NCBI RefSeq assembly: GCF_002135315.1
Contig: NZ_NEGA01000011.1
Location: forward strand, 1 to 64,000
Origin: Acinetobacter sp. ANC 3903
GTDB lineage: Bacteria > Pseudomonadota > Gammaproteobacteria > Pseudomonadales > Moraxellaceae
Direction: 5' to 3'
Length of the DNA: 64,000 bases
A program made the translations under genes and the position numbers. The notes beneath the pieces are model-generated. The model saw only the letters and a list, made by a program, of their open reading frames with translations, had not been told where the DNA came from and made no database searches. This document shows positions 8,401-17,947 of the stretch, piece after piece (position 1 is the stretch's first letter; each line of letters opens with the position of its first letter).

Positions 8401-11109
8401 TTCATTCAGATGATGTTCAGGAATCGGTGCAATATAGGCAATTACCAGCATCACAAAACCTGCGCCTAAAAATGAAATCACCCGGGTTAAAGTACCGATA
8501 TGCGATAGGTCGAACAACACCAGTTTCAAGGTCACCATCACCAGAATACTGCCACCCAGAATCCAGACTGAACGTAATTGCTTGCGACTGGCAAGACTCA
8601 TGGTCATAAAAGCCAAACCGACCCAGAGTAAAGTCAGGCTCAGTTGAACGGTCGCATTTCCCCACACAGCCAGTTCATTAAACGGCGTGCCCAAATATAT
8701 GTGTAATGCACGCAGTACAATATAACTGCTGAGCCAGAGCAGGCTGAACACCATCAACACCGCGACAATTCCTTTGTCGAGACCGATTTTAATTTGCAAG
8801 GACAACATCCAGATAAAACCTGCCAGCATGGCTATACTAACCAGATCAAAAGGATTAATAATCGGCAAGATATAGCCCTGAAAAGCCTGCTGGGTAAACA
8901 GTTGCGAACAGATAATCCATGTGGCCATCAACAACAAACTACTGCGTGCCTGCCAGAACATTTTCCAGTCAGGATTATTCACCTGCCAATAACACCAGGC
9001 ACAGAAACCTAAAGGCAAAATCACCACACTGATATAAGGCATGCCCGGCACAAAACTTAAACTGGCCATCGCCAGACTGGTCAATGTGCCAAAACTCACC
9101 CACTCTTTTTCATTTCGCACGCCCAGCAGCGGACGAAGCCACAATACGGTTAATATCAAGCCTGATAATGCAAAACCAAAGCGGTCAAAAGCCGAATCCC
9201 AAACAATCATGCCCTGTTTGCTCTGATCAATCACAATAATCAGGGCAAAAACAAAGACTGGAATCAAGCCCAGCCATTTTGGAAATAGCCAGGTCCAGGT
9301 GGCTTTGCAACGCAGCATGACTTCATTCATCAGCAGATATACGCTACTCGCAATCAATAGCGTCATCACCATTTGGTCTGCACTGTCTATTGCATCCAGC
9401 AATAAAACCAGCAACATGGTGGTGGCCGACAGCATTTGCAAACAGTGAAAAGCAATGGTTGAATTGCTCAGCTGCTGTCTAAAGGATTCCCGGCTATTCG
9501 CCACCAAGACCACAGCAAAATAACTCAGGCACAATCCCCAGTACATTTCACGTGGAAATTCATTCAGCTCGACCAGATAATAAAAGCTGGATAATCCGGC
9601 AACGATCAACAAGCCCATGGCAAGATAACGGCTGATCTGCGACTGGCGATACAAGGCATAGAAAAAAATCACCAATCCTTCTACCGCCCAGCCAATTACA
9701 CTCCATTGCTCGGTTAAAAGAATAGGCGGAATTAAGGCCAGAAAAATTAGCATTAAACTAAAATAGCTTTGCGAAATCAGCTGCACCGCCTGATTACGTC
9801 TGGACAGTTGATAGAGGCCTGCATAAACAGCGGCAAATGCCAGACTGCTACCAGCTTGCCACCACCTTTCTTCAAAATGGATTAAGTAAATAAAAATATA
9901 ACCGACAATGGGTGCGGCAAAAATCAGGGCAATATCCAATACCGGTTTGAGCTTAAATTGAGCCAGATCCTCTTTGGCCATGAGCTGGCTAAAACGAAAA
10001 CTGAGCCAGATAAAGATGGCGCTATGTACCCAGACCAACACCGTTAAAGCATTCTTTTCCTGTTCTTCAGCCTGATAAAACGCATACCCCCCTCCGACAA
10101 TGACCGTCATTAAAAAGGCGATTTGATTCAGGATTTTCCACGGATGCAGGGTACTTAACACCACCACAGCCAGATTAATCACCACATAATAAGTCATCAA
10201 TTCAGTGGCGGTTGCATTACGGACTGGCAAGGTAAAAGGCGCAATATAGGCAATGATCATTGCCATCAGAGCCAGTTCTACCGATTGCTGTTTTAGGCTG
10301 AGGATCAGGGTCATGCCCATAATGAGAGCAAAACATAATCCGGCAATTGCCAGAGTCGGGATCACCGCATTGTAATAGGCAAAAAATAAGGTCAAAAACA
10401 ATGCGGCTAACCCCAGACCTTCCAAGGCTAGGGCAAAACTGCGGTTTTTTGTTTGTAGCCTATAACCCAGTACCGTCACCAAGCCGCTGATGCCCGCCAC
10501 AATGGCTAATTTGGCTGCAAGACTGAGTTGCCAATGTTCGGTGGCAAAACGTAGCAATAACACAACCCCAATCACCAGCACCAGGATGGCCACTTTTAAA
10601 ACCGGATTACCTTGAAAAATCCATTGCTGTAGCTGATCCATCAGTCCAGATGCTGGAGATGACCTTTGCGTCGCAGGACGTTGTGCGAGCGGATTTTGAA
10701 CAGGCTGAGAAACAAGGGTTTCAGTAGGCTCGATTTGTACTGAATGAAAACGTGCCTGCACCTGATTTAATAAACCTTCTAAATGACGTAACCATCTGAG
10801 AAAGAAAAAAATCCACACGGTAATGCCCAGACCAATCACAAACCCCCAGTCCATGACACCGCCGACAATAGCGGTAATGGAAGCCAGATAGAGCGGAACT
10901 TTCGAAGTTTCCTGAACAGCAAGATGAGCATTTTCTGCAAGTTGCATTGCCGGTGTCTGGATGGCATCGACATATTGCATCAGGCTCATGGCAAAGGCCA
11001 AGCCACAGAGATAGGTCAATAGCTGTGCTTCCAGAAACCAGGCTCCCACACCCACAATAATCAATACCATCAGCCAAATCATCCGGATTTCGCTCTGCTC
11101 TTTCCGCAT
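8389..11109 (-). CDS. DUF2339 family multi-spanning membrane protein
   Basis: A 906-residue protein made almost entirely of hydrophobic helices (more than 20 by eye), with one polar stretch at about 115-160. I recognise it as DUF2339, a family of very large inner-membrane proteins with no agreed function. The start could be at 11109 (MRKEQSEIRM) or at M10. The C-terminal codons KSP and the stop are encoded by the end of a BIME-like repeat, so the repeat probably replaced the original terminus. It is transcribed alone, convergent with the MscS gene and divergent from polA. Confidence 0.75.
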   Translation of the reverse strand: MRKEQSEIRMIWLMVLIIVGVGAWFLEAQLLTYLCGLAFAMSLMQYVDAIQTPAMQLAENAHLAVQETSKVPLYLASITAIVGGVMDWGFVIGLGITVWIFFFLRWLRHLEGLLNQVQARFHSVQIEPTETLVSQPVQNPLAQRPATQRSSPASGLMDQLQQWIFQGNPVLKVAILVLVIGVVLLLRFATEHWQLSLAAKLAIVAGISGLVTVLGYRLQTKNRSFALALEGLGLAALFLTLFFAYYNAVIPTLAIAGLCFALIMGMTLILSLKQQSVELALMAMIIAYIAPFTLPVRNATATELMTYYVVINLAVVVLSTLHPWKILNQIAFLMTVIVGGGYAFYQAEEQEKNALTVLVWVHSAIFIWLSFRFSQLMAKEDLAQFKLKPVLDIALIFAAPIVGYIFIYLIHFEERWWQAGSSLAFAAVYAGLYQLSRRNQAVQLISQSYFSLMLIFLALIPPILLTEQWSVIGWAVEGLVIFFYALYRQSQISRYLAMGLLIVAGLSSFYYLVELNEFPREMYWGLCLSYFAVVLVANSRESFRQQLSNSTIAFHCLQMLSATTMLLVLLLDAIDSADQMVMTLLIASSVYLLMNEVMLRCKATWTWLFPKWLGLIPVFVFALIIVIDQSKQGMIVWDSAFDRFGFALSGLILTVLWLRPLLGVRNEKEWVSFGTLTSLAMASLSFVPGMPYISVVILPLGFCAWCYWQVNNPDWKMFWQARSSLLLMATWIICSQLFTQQAFQGYILPIINPFDLVSIAMLAGFIWMLSLQIKIGLDKGIVAVLMVFSLLWLSSYIVLRALHIYLGTPFNELAVWGNATVQLSLTLLWVGLAFMTMSLASRKQLRSVWILGGSILVMVTLKLVLFDLSHIGTLTRVISFLGAGFVMLVIAYIAPIPEHHLNEKSP

Positions 11110-11272
11110 CTTATCTCGATCTCAGTCCCTGTTGACTTGATGATACAACAGCTCTGCCCTTGATTTTTAAGCATTCATCAGATATTCGGTAACATGCAAC
11201 TTTGATCGGGTGTCTATGTTCAGATGAAAAATCACGTACAATAAGGCCGATATTTGAATTAGGAATCTTTCA

Positions 11273-14038
11273 ATGCCACCATTTGTTTTGGTCGATGGCT
11301 CATATTTTTTATTTCGTGCGTACCATGCACTGCCACCACTAACCACTTCTACGGGTTTACAGACCAACGCAATTCGTGGTGCCATTTCTGCGATTCAAAA
11401 ATTGATGCGCCGTATCCAGCCTACACATATGGCGGTGATTTTCGATACGCCTGAACCGACGTTCCGTCATGCACTTTCACCGATTTATAAAGGTGACCGT
11501 CCGAGCATGCCGGATGAATTGTCGCAACAGATTCCCTATCTTCATAACCTGATTCGTGCCTTGGGTATTCCTTTGCATACCCTTCCCGGTGCAGAAGCAG
11601 ATGACGTGATTGGCACTCTGGCTAAACGTGCAGAAGCCAAGGGTTATCAAGTGCTGATCTCTACCGGCGATAAAGACATGGCGCAATTGGTCACCGACAA
11701 AGTGACTTTGGAAGACAGCTTTAAAGACAAGCCGATGGATGTCGATGGCGTGTTTGAAAAATTCGGGGTATGGCCAAACCAGATTATCGATTATTTGACC
11801 TTGATGGGCGATGCTTCGGACGGTATCCGTGGCGTACCCGGTGTCGGGGCTAAAACTGCGGCCAAACTGTTAACTGAATACGGTTCCATTGGTGGCATTT
11901 TAGAAAATGTCGATAAAATTAAAGGTAAAGTCGGTCAGAGCATTAAAGACAATGTTGAAGGCATTACTCTAGATCATCAATTGGCCAGTATTGTCTGCGA
12001 TCTGGAAATGGGTCTTTGTTATGAAGATCTGAAAATTTGCGATCCGAATGTGGAAGAACTGCGCCGACTCTATACCGAGCTTGAATTCCGTAACCAGTTA
12101 CAGTCGCTCGATCATCCTAACAATCCGAATAATTCGGTTTATAAACAGACCTCTAAAGTGATTGAAAAATCTGCGCACTCAGAAGTCGTCATTGAAACTG
12201 AAGATCAGGCAGAGCTGACCAGTGTTGATGATCAACTTGGCAAAGCCAACTACCATACCATCTTAACTCAGGCTGACTGGGACAACCTGTTTACTCGTTT
12301 CAGTACTGAAAAACGCTTTGCCTTTGATACCGAAACCACCAGCCTGGATTATCGTATTGCCGAGATGGTCGGCTTTTCACTGGCATTTGATGCACAGGAT
12401 GCCTATTACATTCCGCTGACTCATGACTACGAAGGTGCACCTGAGCAGCTGAATCGTGAAACCATCCTGGCGCAAATCAAACCAATTTTAGAAAATCCTG
12501 CGGTTGAAAAAATTGGCCATCATCTAAAATATGATGCCCATATCCTGCAAAATCATGGTATTGAACTGCAAGGCTGGTATTTCGACACCATGCTGGCATC
12601 TTACGTTTTAAATTCTGTGGCGACCCGTCACGGCATGGATGATGTAGCGCGGGTCTATCTGAGTCATTTGACCACGACCTTTGAACAGGTCGCCGGTAAA
12701 GGTGCCAAACAGAAAACCTTTAACCAGATCGAAATTGAAACCGCTGCACATTATGCTGCTGAAGATGCGCATGTCACTTATCGTCTGTATGAAGTACTGT
12801 CGAAAAAGTTACAGGCCATCCCTGAGCTGAACAATATTTTGCACAATATTGAAATGCCGGTGGCACGCGTGCTGACCCTCATGGAAGAAAACGGCATTGA
12901 ACTGGATCTGAAATTCCTGGATCAATTGAGTGTGGATTTTTCCAATACCATTCAAAATCTGGAAAGCCAGATTACTGACTTGGCCGGACAGCCGTTTAAT
13001 GTCAGCTCGCCAAAACAGGTCGGTGAAATCCTGTTTGATAAACTGGGACTCAAAGGCGGCAAGAAAACTTCGACCGGCCAATACAGTACCAGCGAAAGTA
13101 TTCTGGAAAAAATCGATCACCCGATTACCGATTTGATTCTGCAATACCGTGGTCTGTCCAAACTGAAAAGCACCTATACCGACGGTCTGCAAAAACAGGC
13201 CAATAATGACAGTGGTCGTGTGCATACCAGCTACCATCAGGCCCTGACTGCAACCGGACGTTTGTCATCAACAGATCCCAACCTGCAAAACATTCCTGTG
13301 CGTGAAGAAATTGGCCGTCAGATTCGTAAAGCCTTTATCGCACCTGAAGGTCGGGTATTACTTGCTGCCGATTATTCACAAATTGAACTGCGTTTAATGG
13401 CACATCTTTCCCAGGATGAAGCGCTTGTTGATGCATTTAAGCATGGTCAGGATGTACATCGCCGTACCGCTGCTGAAGTTCTGGGTATTGCGCTGGAAGA
13501 TGTGACCAATGACCAGCGTCGTCAGGCTAAAGCGGTAAACTTTGGTTTACTCTATGGCATGTCTGAATTTGGCCTGATTCGTCAATTGGGCTTTACCCGG
13601 GAAGAATCACAAAACTATATCAAGCAATATTTCCATCGTTATCCGGGTATTTATGAGTATATGCAACGTACTCGTCAGGTGGCACTGGAACAAGGTTTTG
13701 TGGAAACTATTTTAGGCCGTCGTCTGTATACGCCTGATATTGATGCGCGTAACATGATGGTACGTAAGGGCGCCGAACGTGCTGCCATCAATGCACCATT
13801 GCAAGGAAGTGCAGCCGACATCATTAAACTGGCCATGGTTGAAGTGGATAAAATGCTGCCTAAAGACCAAGCCAAAATGTTACTGCAAGTACACGATGAA
13901 TTGGTGTTTGAAGTTGATGCCGACATTGCCGATGAACTGGCACCAAAACTGGCTGAAGTGATGCAATCGGTGGTGAAACTTTCAGTACCATTAATTGTGG
14001 AAGTCGGTAAGGGCAATAACTGGGATGAGGCGCATTAA
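11273..14038 (+). CDS. polA: DNA polymerase I
   Basis: Full-length PolA (921 residues; E. coli 928) for Okazaki fragment maturation and repair synthesis. The 5'-3' flap nuclease domain (about 1-290) has its acidic residues (LVDGSYFLFRA, EADDVIG, STGDKDMAQLV, GDASDGIRGV). The 3'-5' exonuclease domain keeps its metal-binding DTET near residue 353, so proofreading should be intact. The polymerase domain has motif A DYSQIELR (about 700), motif B RRQAKAVNFGLLYG (about 748) and motif C VHDEL (about 873). Divergent from the DUF2339 gene and convergent with yggT. Confidence 0.97.
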   Translation: MPPFVLVDGSYFLFRAYHALPPLTTSTGLQTNAIRGAISAIQKLMRRIQPTHMAVIFDTPEPTFRHALSPIYKGDRPSMPDELSQQIPYLHNLIRALGIPLHTLPGAEADDVIGTLAKRAEAKGYQVLISTGDKDMAQLVTDKVTLEDSFKDKPMDVDGVFEKFGVWPNQIIDYLTLMGDASDGIRGVPGVGAKTAAKLLTEYGSIGGILENVDKIKGKVGQSIKDNVEGITLDHQLASIVCDLEMGLCYEDLKICDPNVEELRRLYTELEFRNQLQSLDHPNNPNNSVYKQTSKVIEKSAHSEVVIETEDQAELTSVDDQLGKANYHTILTQADWDNLFTRFSTEKRFAFDTETTSLDYRIAEMVGFSLAFDAQDAYYIPLTHDYEGAPEQLNRETILAQIKPILENPAVEKIGHHLKYDAHILQNHGIELQGWYFDTMLASYVLNSVATRHGMDDVARVYLSHLTTTFEQVAGKGAKQKTFNQIEIETAAHYAAEDAHVTYRLYEVLSKKLQAIPELNNILHNIEMPVARVLTLMEENGIELDLKFLDQLSVDFSNTIQNLESQITDLAGQPFNVSSPKQVGEILFDKLGLKGGKKTSTGQYSTSESILEKIDHPITDLILQYRGLSKLKSTYTDGLQKQANNDSGRVHTSYHQALTATGRLSSTDPNLQNIPVREEIGRQIRKAFIAPEGRVLLAADYSQIELRLMAHLSQDEALVDAFKHGQDVHRRTAAEVLGIALEDVTNDQRRQAKAVNFGLLYGMSEFGLIRQLGFTREESQNYIKQYFHRYPGIYEYMQRTRQVALEQGFVETILGRRLYTPDIDARNMMVRKGAERAAINAPLQGSAADIIKLAMVEVDKMLPKDQAKMLLQVHDELVFEVDADIADELAPKLAEVMQSVVKLSVPLIVEVGKGNNWDEAH

Positions 14039-14063
14039 TCTTGTATTAAGTTCCTTCTCGCTT

Positions 14064-14240
14064 TTAAAGCTCCTTCTCCCTCTGGGAGAAGGCTGGGATG
14101 AGGGTTTCCCAAATAAAACTAGAATTAAATCTTTTTATTAAGACAAATAATTGGTATCTATCTGATAATTTACCCTCTCCTAACCTCTCTTGCGCTTTAC
14201 TTGAAAGCAGTGCTTTCAAGTTTGCTCAGGGAGAGGAACT
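14064..14240. repeat. BIME-like repeat, family B, copy 1 (with internal insert)
   Basis: The left module has CTCCTTCTCCCTCTGGGAGAAGG followed by CTGGGATGAGGG; the right module is built on CCCTCTCCTAACCTCTC...GGGAGAGGAACT. The same two modules occur at 31960-32043, more compactly. Here the right module is split by about 40 bases carrying its own 11-bp palindrome (ACTTGAAAGCA-G-TGCTTTCAAGT), apparently a later insertion or expansion. Together with the terminator at 14269 this fills the polA-yggT gap. Confidence 0.65.
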
Positions 14241-14268
14241 GTCAATATTTTCCATAGCGCGTTTTAAC

Positions 14269-14310
14269 AGACAATAAAAAAGGACTCCATCGAGTCCTTT
14301 TTTATTGTCT
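14269..14310. terminator. Symmetric terminator between polA and yggT
   Basis: An 18-bp perfect stem (14269-14286 / 14293-14310) with loop CCATCG; the stem core AGGACT is flanked by A and T runs on opposite sides. It should serve both convergent genes. Confidence 0.88.
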
Positions 14311-14329
14311 AGATTTTACTGTCTAAACT

Positions 14330-14899
14330 TTAAAGCCCAGTCAAAAGCACAATCGCGACTTCATTCATAATAATTTCAGCAATATACAATGCCAGAAATG
14401 CAATGATTGGCGACAGGTCAATCATGCCCATATTCGGCAAGATACGGCGGAACGGAGCCAATAAGGGTTCTGCCAGTTCCTGAATTACCTCAATATAAGG
14501 CGAGCGAGATTGAGTAAACATCACCACCCAGCTTAAAATAATCGTTGCAAAAATTAAGTAACGACAGAAACGGATCAGGTCCTGAATCATGGTGACAAAA
14601 GTCAAAATCACCAGATGCACCGGACTGTTCGGCATGGCGCCTGATAGATACATCACCCCAAAAATCTTGAGTAAATATAAAATCACCACCAAGGCCAAGG
14701 CTGCCAAATTGACACGACCTTTTGCCACCGTGGGGAAAATACGCCCAAAAACATCGACAATTTTCGTTGCTTTCACCGTAGACATTACTACCGGATTATA
14801 AGCGTTCACTGCTGCAAGTTGCATAAGAAAACGGAAGAATACGAGCAAAATCGCTACGTTAATGATAATGCCAAAAATCAGCGCAGAGTTTGCACCCAT
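14330..14899 (-). CDS. YggT family inner-membrane protein
   Basis: A 189-residue protein with two YggT modules, each of two hydrophobic helices with a short amphipathic linker (for example PLLAPFRRILPNMGMIDLSPI near 140-165). The family role is unclear; members have been linked to osmotic tolerance and sit next to proC in many proteobacteria. Here it follows proC by 27 bp and is the last gene of the ppx-accA-tilS-proC-yggT unit. Confidence 0.88.
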   Translation of the reverse strand: MGANSALIFGIIINVAILLVFFRFLMQLAAVNAYNPVVMSTVKATKIVDVFGRIFPTVAKGRVNLAALALVVILYLLKIFGVMYLSGAMPNSPVHLVILTFVTMIQDLIRFCRYLIFATIILSWVVMFTQSRSPYIEVIQELAEPLLAPFRRILPNMGMIDLSPIIAFLALYIAEIIMNEVAIVLLTGL

Positions 14900-14926
14900 A
14901 CTGGAACTTTCCTAAATAAAAACGAG

Positions 14927-15757
14927 TTATTTGCTACTTTCACTTAGCTCTTGAGCAAGTTCTTGACTGCGCTTTTGGGCTGCAGCCAAAGCGGCCTGAA
15001 TATTTTGAGAGATTTGCGCGCGATCGAATACTTCGAGTGCAGCTTGAGTTGTGCCGTTTGGAGAGGTCACATTTTTACGCAATTCAGCTGGTGAATTTGC
15101 ACTGGTAATTGCCATTTGTGCAGCACCCAAAGCTGTTTGCAGCGTCAAAGCAGTTGCCACTTTTTCATCCAATCCCAGGTTTTTACCTGCACGAATCATG
15201 CTTTCCATCATATAGAAGAAATAAGCTGGACCCGAACCAGACACTGCAGTGACTGCATCAATCTGTTCTTCGGAATTGACCCAAATGGTTAAACCTGTTG
15301 CCGCTAAAACCTGGCTAGCAAGTTCACGGTCTTGGGCATCCACAGCATCAGTTGCATATAAACCATGCGCTCCGGTTTGAACCAAAGCCGGTGTATTCGG
15401 CATCACCCGGACAATTCGATTGGTATCTAATAAATTGGCAATCGTGGCAATTTCAGCCCCCGCCACAATCGACATCACCAGTTTGCCTTCAAACAAACCT
15501 TTAAGAGGTTTTAATACACTCGCCAATACTTGCGGCTTCACTGCGAAAAGTACGATATCGGCATCACGAATGGCTGCAGCATTGTCATCAGTTACGTGTA
15601 GATCTTTTTCTGCTAATAAAGCACGTACTTTTTCTACCGGATCTGAAACTGTAATACGAGTTGGAGGCAAACCGCGCGAAATCAGTCCGCCAATCAAGGC
15701 TTGCGCCATATTGCCGCCGCCAATAAAACTAATATTACAATTTAAAGCTGCACTCAT
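14927..15757 (-). CDS. proC: Pyrroline-5-carboxylate reductase
   Basis: ProC carries out the last step of proline synthesis, reducing 1-pyrroline-5-carboxylate with NAD(P)H. The Rossmann motif FIGGGNMAQALIGG is at about 11-24 and the C-terminal signature AVSGSGPAYFFYMMESM is present. Length 276 (E. coli 269). It sits between tilS (29 bp upstream) and yggT (27 bp downstream). ProA, an earlier enzyme of the pathway, is encoded about 30 kb away in this window. Confidence 0.96.
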   Translation of the reverse strand: MSAALNCNISFIGGGNMAQALIGGLISRGLPPTRITVSDPVEKVRALLAEKDLHVTDDNAAAIRDADIVLFAVKPQVLASVLKPLKGLFEGKLVMSIVAGAEIATIANLLDTNRIVRVMPNTPALVQTGAHGLYATDAVDAQDRELASQVLAATGLTIWVNSEEQIDAVTAVSGSGPAYFFYMMESMIRAGKNLGLDEKVATALTLQTALGAAQMAITSANSPAELRKNVTSPNGTTQAALEVFDRAQISQNIQAALAAAQKRSQELAQELSESSK

Positions 15758-15786
15758 GGATTTATACTCGACTTAGAATTTTTTAA

Positions 15787-17136
15787 CTAAGAGATTAAAT
15801 TTGGTTGCCAACCACCGATTTCACAATATTCAGATTGAGCTAACCAAAACCCTTTTGGTGTAAAAACACCAAGCATAACATTATCTATGCTTAATATTTG
15901 AATTCTATAACGCTGCCAGGGAAAAATTTGTGCTTCCTGAATGGCTTTTTTTAACGGCCAAGCTCCTACCCGTCCATATAAATGGATTTTTTCTCCACCT
16001 TGACGCATCACCAGATCCAGTTTTTTACCGAGCAATGATACTGCCAGGCCTATTGCTGCAGTTTCAGGAAAATATTGACCAGAGAGGACATCAACCTTTT
16101 GGCCCAATTCCAGCTGGATTGTTTGTTCTAAAATATGGCTTGCATTTTTTTCAGCCAGATATTCTTCAGCACTTAAACGGAAAAGTTTTTGCTGATAACG
16201 CACATAATAAAACTGGTTCCAGTGCAATGCTGCCTGTGCATCAGATTTGGATTCAATCACTTCTTGCAACAAGCGTTCCACCATCTCAAAGCTGGGGCGA
16301 TAGGTATCCTGCCCTTTCATCCATACCGATAAAAGCTGTCTTTGCCGTGCTGTAGATAGTTGGGATAATTCTGTTAAATCCAGTTCAGTGATCGAACCAC
16401 AATCGTTTAGATCTTGCTGTAGCACATCCAGCAAAATATCTTCCGCATCCTGCATTAAATAGCTGGTGCGGCTGAGTGCCTGCTGCATTTTTGGATAACG
16501 TTTTTGCAATATAGGCCACAGTTCATGACGACACCAGGCCCGATCATAATGGGTATCTAAATTGGTGGGATCTTCAATATTTTGCACATCAAGCTGTGCC
16601 GCCCATTGGCAAATCTGCTCACGGGAAATATCGAGTAGCGGTCGCCAGATGGTGAATTGCTCACGAACATCCACCTGTTTCATGGCAGCCAAGCCATGCA
16701 CCCCTGCACCAGAAAGCAGTCGCAAGATTAAGGTTTCGGCCTGATCTTGCTGATGATGCGCCAAGACCAAAATTTCATGGGGCTTTAAATGCTTGGAATA
16801 AGCCTGATAACGTGCATTGCGTGCCTGATGTTCCAGGTTCCCCTCTTGTACTTCAACTGCTTCGACAATACAGGCTACATTTAGCACTGCACATTGATCA
16901 GACACAAACTGGCCCCAATCTGCACTGATACTTTGCAATTGGTGATCAATATAAATGGCACGGATTTTTTTGGGAAATAAATCAGACATTAAATACAGTA
17001 GCAGCATGGAATCCATGCCGCCACTACATCCAATCAAGAAAGTGCTTTCTGGAGGAAAGCACTGAATTTGCTTTAAGACGCTAGACCGGAATTGTCGCTG
17101 CCAAACTTCATTAAACGCTGGTAACGTGCTTCGCAT
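15787..17136 (-). CDS. tilS: tRNA(Ile)-lysidine synthase
   Basis: TilS modifies C34 of tRNA(Ile)(CAU) to lysidine, which lets it read AUA instead of AUG. The N-type ATPase P-loop SGGMDS is at residues 38-43, with downstream ATP-binding and tRNA-binding regions, giving 449 residues (E. coli 432). The start ATG lies 64 nt inside the accA coding region. There is no in-frame ATG, GTG or TTG between it and the P-loop region, so the overlap appears genuine and implies translational coupling with accA. Confidence 0.93.
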   Translation of the reverse strand: MRSTLPAFNEVWQRQFRSSVLKQIQCFPPESTFLIGCSGGMDSMLLLYLMSDLFPKKIRAIYIDHQLQSISADWGQFVSDQCAVLNVACIVEAVEVQEGNLEHQARNARYQAYSKHLKPHEILVLAHHQQDQAETLILRLLSGAGVHGLAAMKQVDVREQFTIWRPLLDISREQICQWAAQLDVQNIEDPTNLDTHYDRAWCRHELWPILQKRYPKMQQALSRTSYLMQDAEDILLDVLQQDLNDCGSITELDLTELSQLSTARQRQLLSVWMKGQDTYRPSFEMVERLLQEVIESKSDAQAALHWNQFYYVRYQQKLFRLSAEEYLAEKNASHILEQTIQLELGQKVDVLSGQYFPETAAIGLAVSLLGKKLDLVMRQGGEKIHLYGRVGAWPLKKAIQEAQIFPWQRYRIQILSIDNVMLGVFTPKGFWLAQSEYCEIGGWQPNLIS

Positions 17137-17897
17137 CTTTCATTCGCATCCATCGATTGCAATTCTTCTAAAGCTTGTTGTAACACATCTTTAAGATTTT
17201 GCATCACTTGTTCAGGCTGTAAATGTGCGCCTTCACCTTCATCCACTACATATTCAACAATACCCATTTTTTGTAGTTTTTCAGCAGTCAATGCCAAGGC
17301 TTCACTGGCTTGTTCAGCTTTTTCAGCTGTTTTCCACAAAATGGATGCACAACCTTCAGGAGAAATCACTGAATAAATACTGTGAGATAGCATGATCACG
17401 CGATCTGCTACACCAATACCGAGTGCACCGCCTGAACCACCTTCACCAAGTACGGTTGCAATTACCGGAACTTTTAGGCTTGAGAGTTGTGCAAGGCTGG
17501 TGGCAATGGCTTCTGCCTGGCCGCGTTCTTCCGCACCCACACCTGGATATGCACCCATGGTATCGATAAAGGTAAATACCGGCAGGTTGAAACGTTCAGC
17601 CATGTCCAGTAAACGCTGCGATTTACGATAGCCTTCTGGATTACTCATGCCGAAGTTGTGTTGCAATTTTTCACGAGTGCTGCGACCACGATGTTGCCCA
17701 ACAATCATCACCGGCTGACCATTAAAACGTGCCAAGCCACCGATCATTGCACCATCGTCACCAAATACCCGATCTCCATGTAAAGCATCGAATTCAGTGA
17801 AGATTTCACCAACATAATCCAAGAATTGCGGACGTTCTGGGTGACGTGCAATTTGAACCGTTGTCCATGCTTTAGATTGAGCAGCTTTATTTTTCAT
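17073..17897 (-). CDS. accA: Acetyl-CoA carboxylase carboxyltransferase subunit alpha
   Basis: AccA, with AccD, transfers CO2 from biotin-BCCP to acetyl-CoA to make malonyl-CoA for fatty-acid synthesis. Core signatures are present ([45 protein letters not shown]). At 274 residues it is shorter than the E. coli protein (319), missing mostly N-terminal sequence; the start chosen ([11 protein letters not shown]) is the first in the frame. The 3' end overlaps tilS by 64 nt, and ppx ends 50 bp upstream. Confidence 0.95.
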   Translation of the reverse strand: MKNKAAQSKAWTTVQIARHPERPQFLDYVGEIFTEFDALHGDRVFGDDGAMIGGLARFNGQPVMIVGQHRGRSTREKLQHNFGMSNPEGYRKSQRLLDMAERFNLPVFTFIDTMGAYPGVGAEERGQAEAIATSLAQLSSLKVPVIATVLGEGGSGGALGIGVADRVIMLSHSIYSVISPEGCASILWKTAEKAEQASEALALTAEKLQKMGIVEYVVDEGEGAHLQPEQVMQNLKDVLQQALEELQSMDANERCEARYQRLMKFGSDNSGLAS

Positions 17898-17947
17898 AGG
17901 TCGACCATTATCCCTAAATTAACAATAACTTGTTAACCAATCACTTG

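Noticed and set aside
12809..13237. A 142-codon frame antisense to polA
   Set aside because: It lies wholly within a conserved gene on the other strand and has no independent signals.
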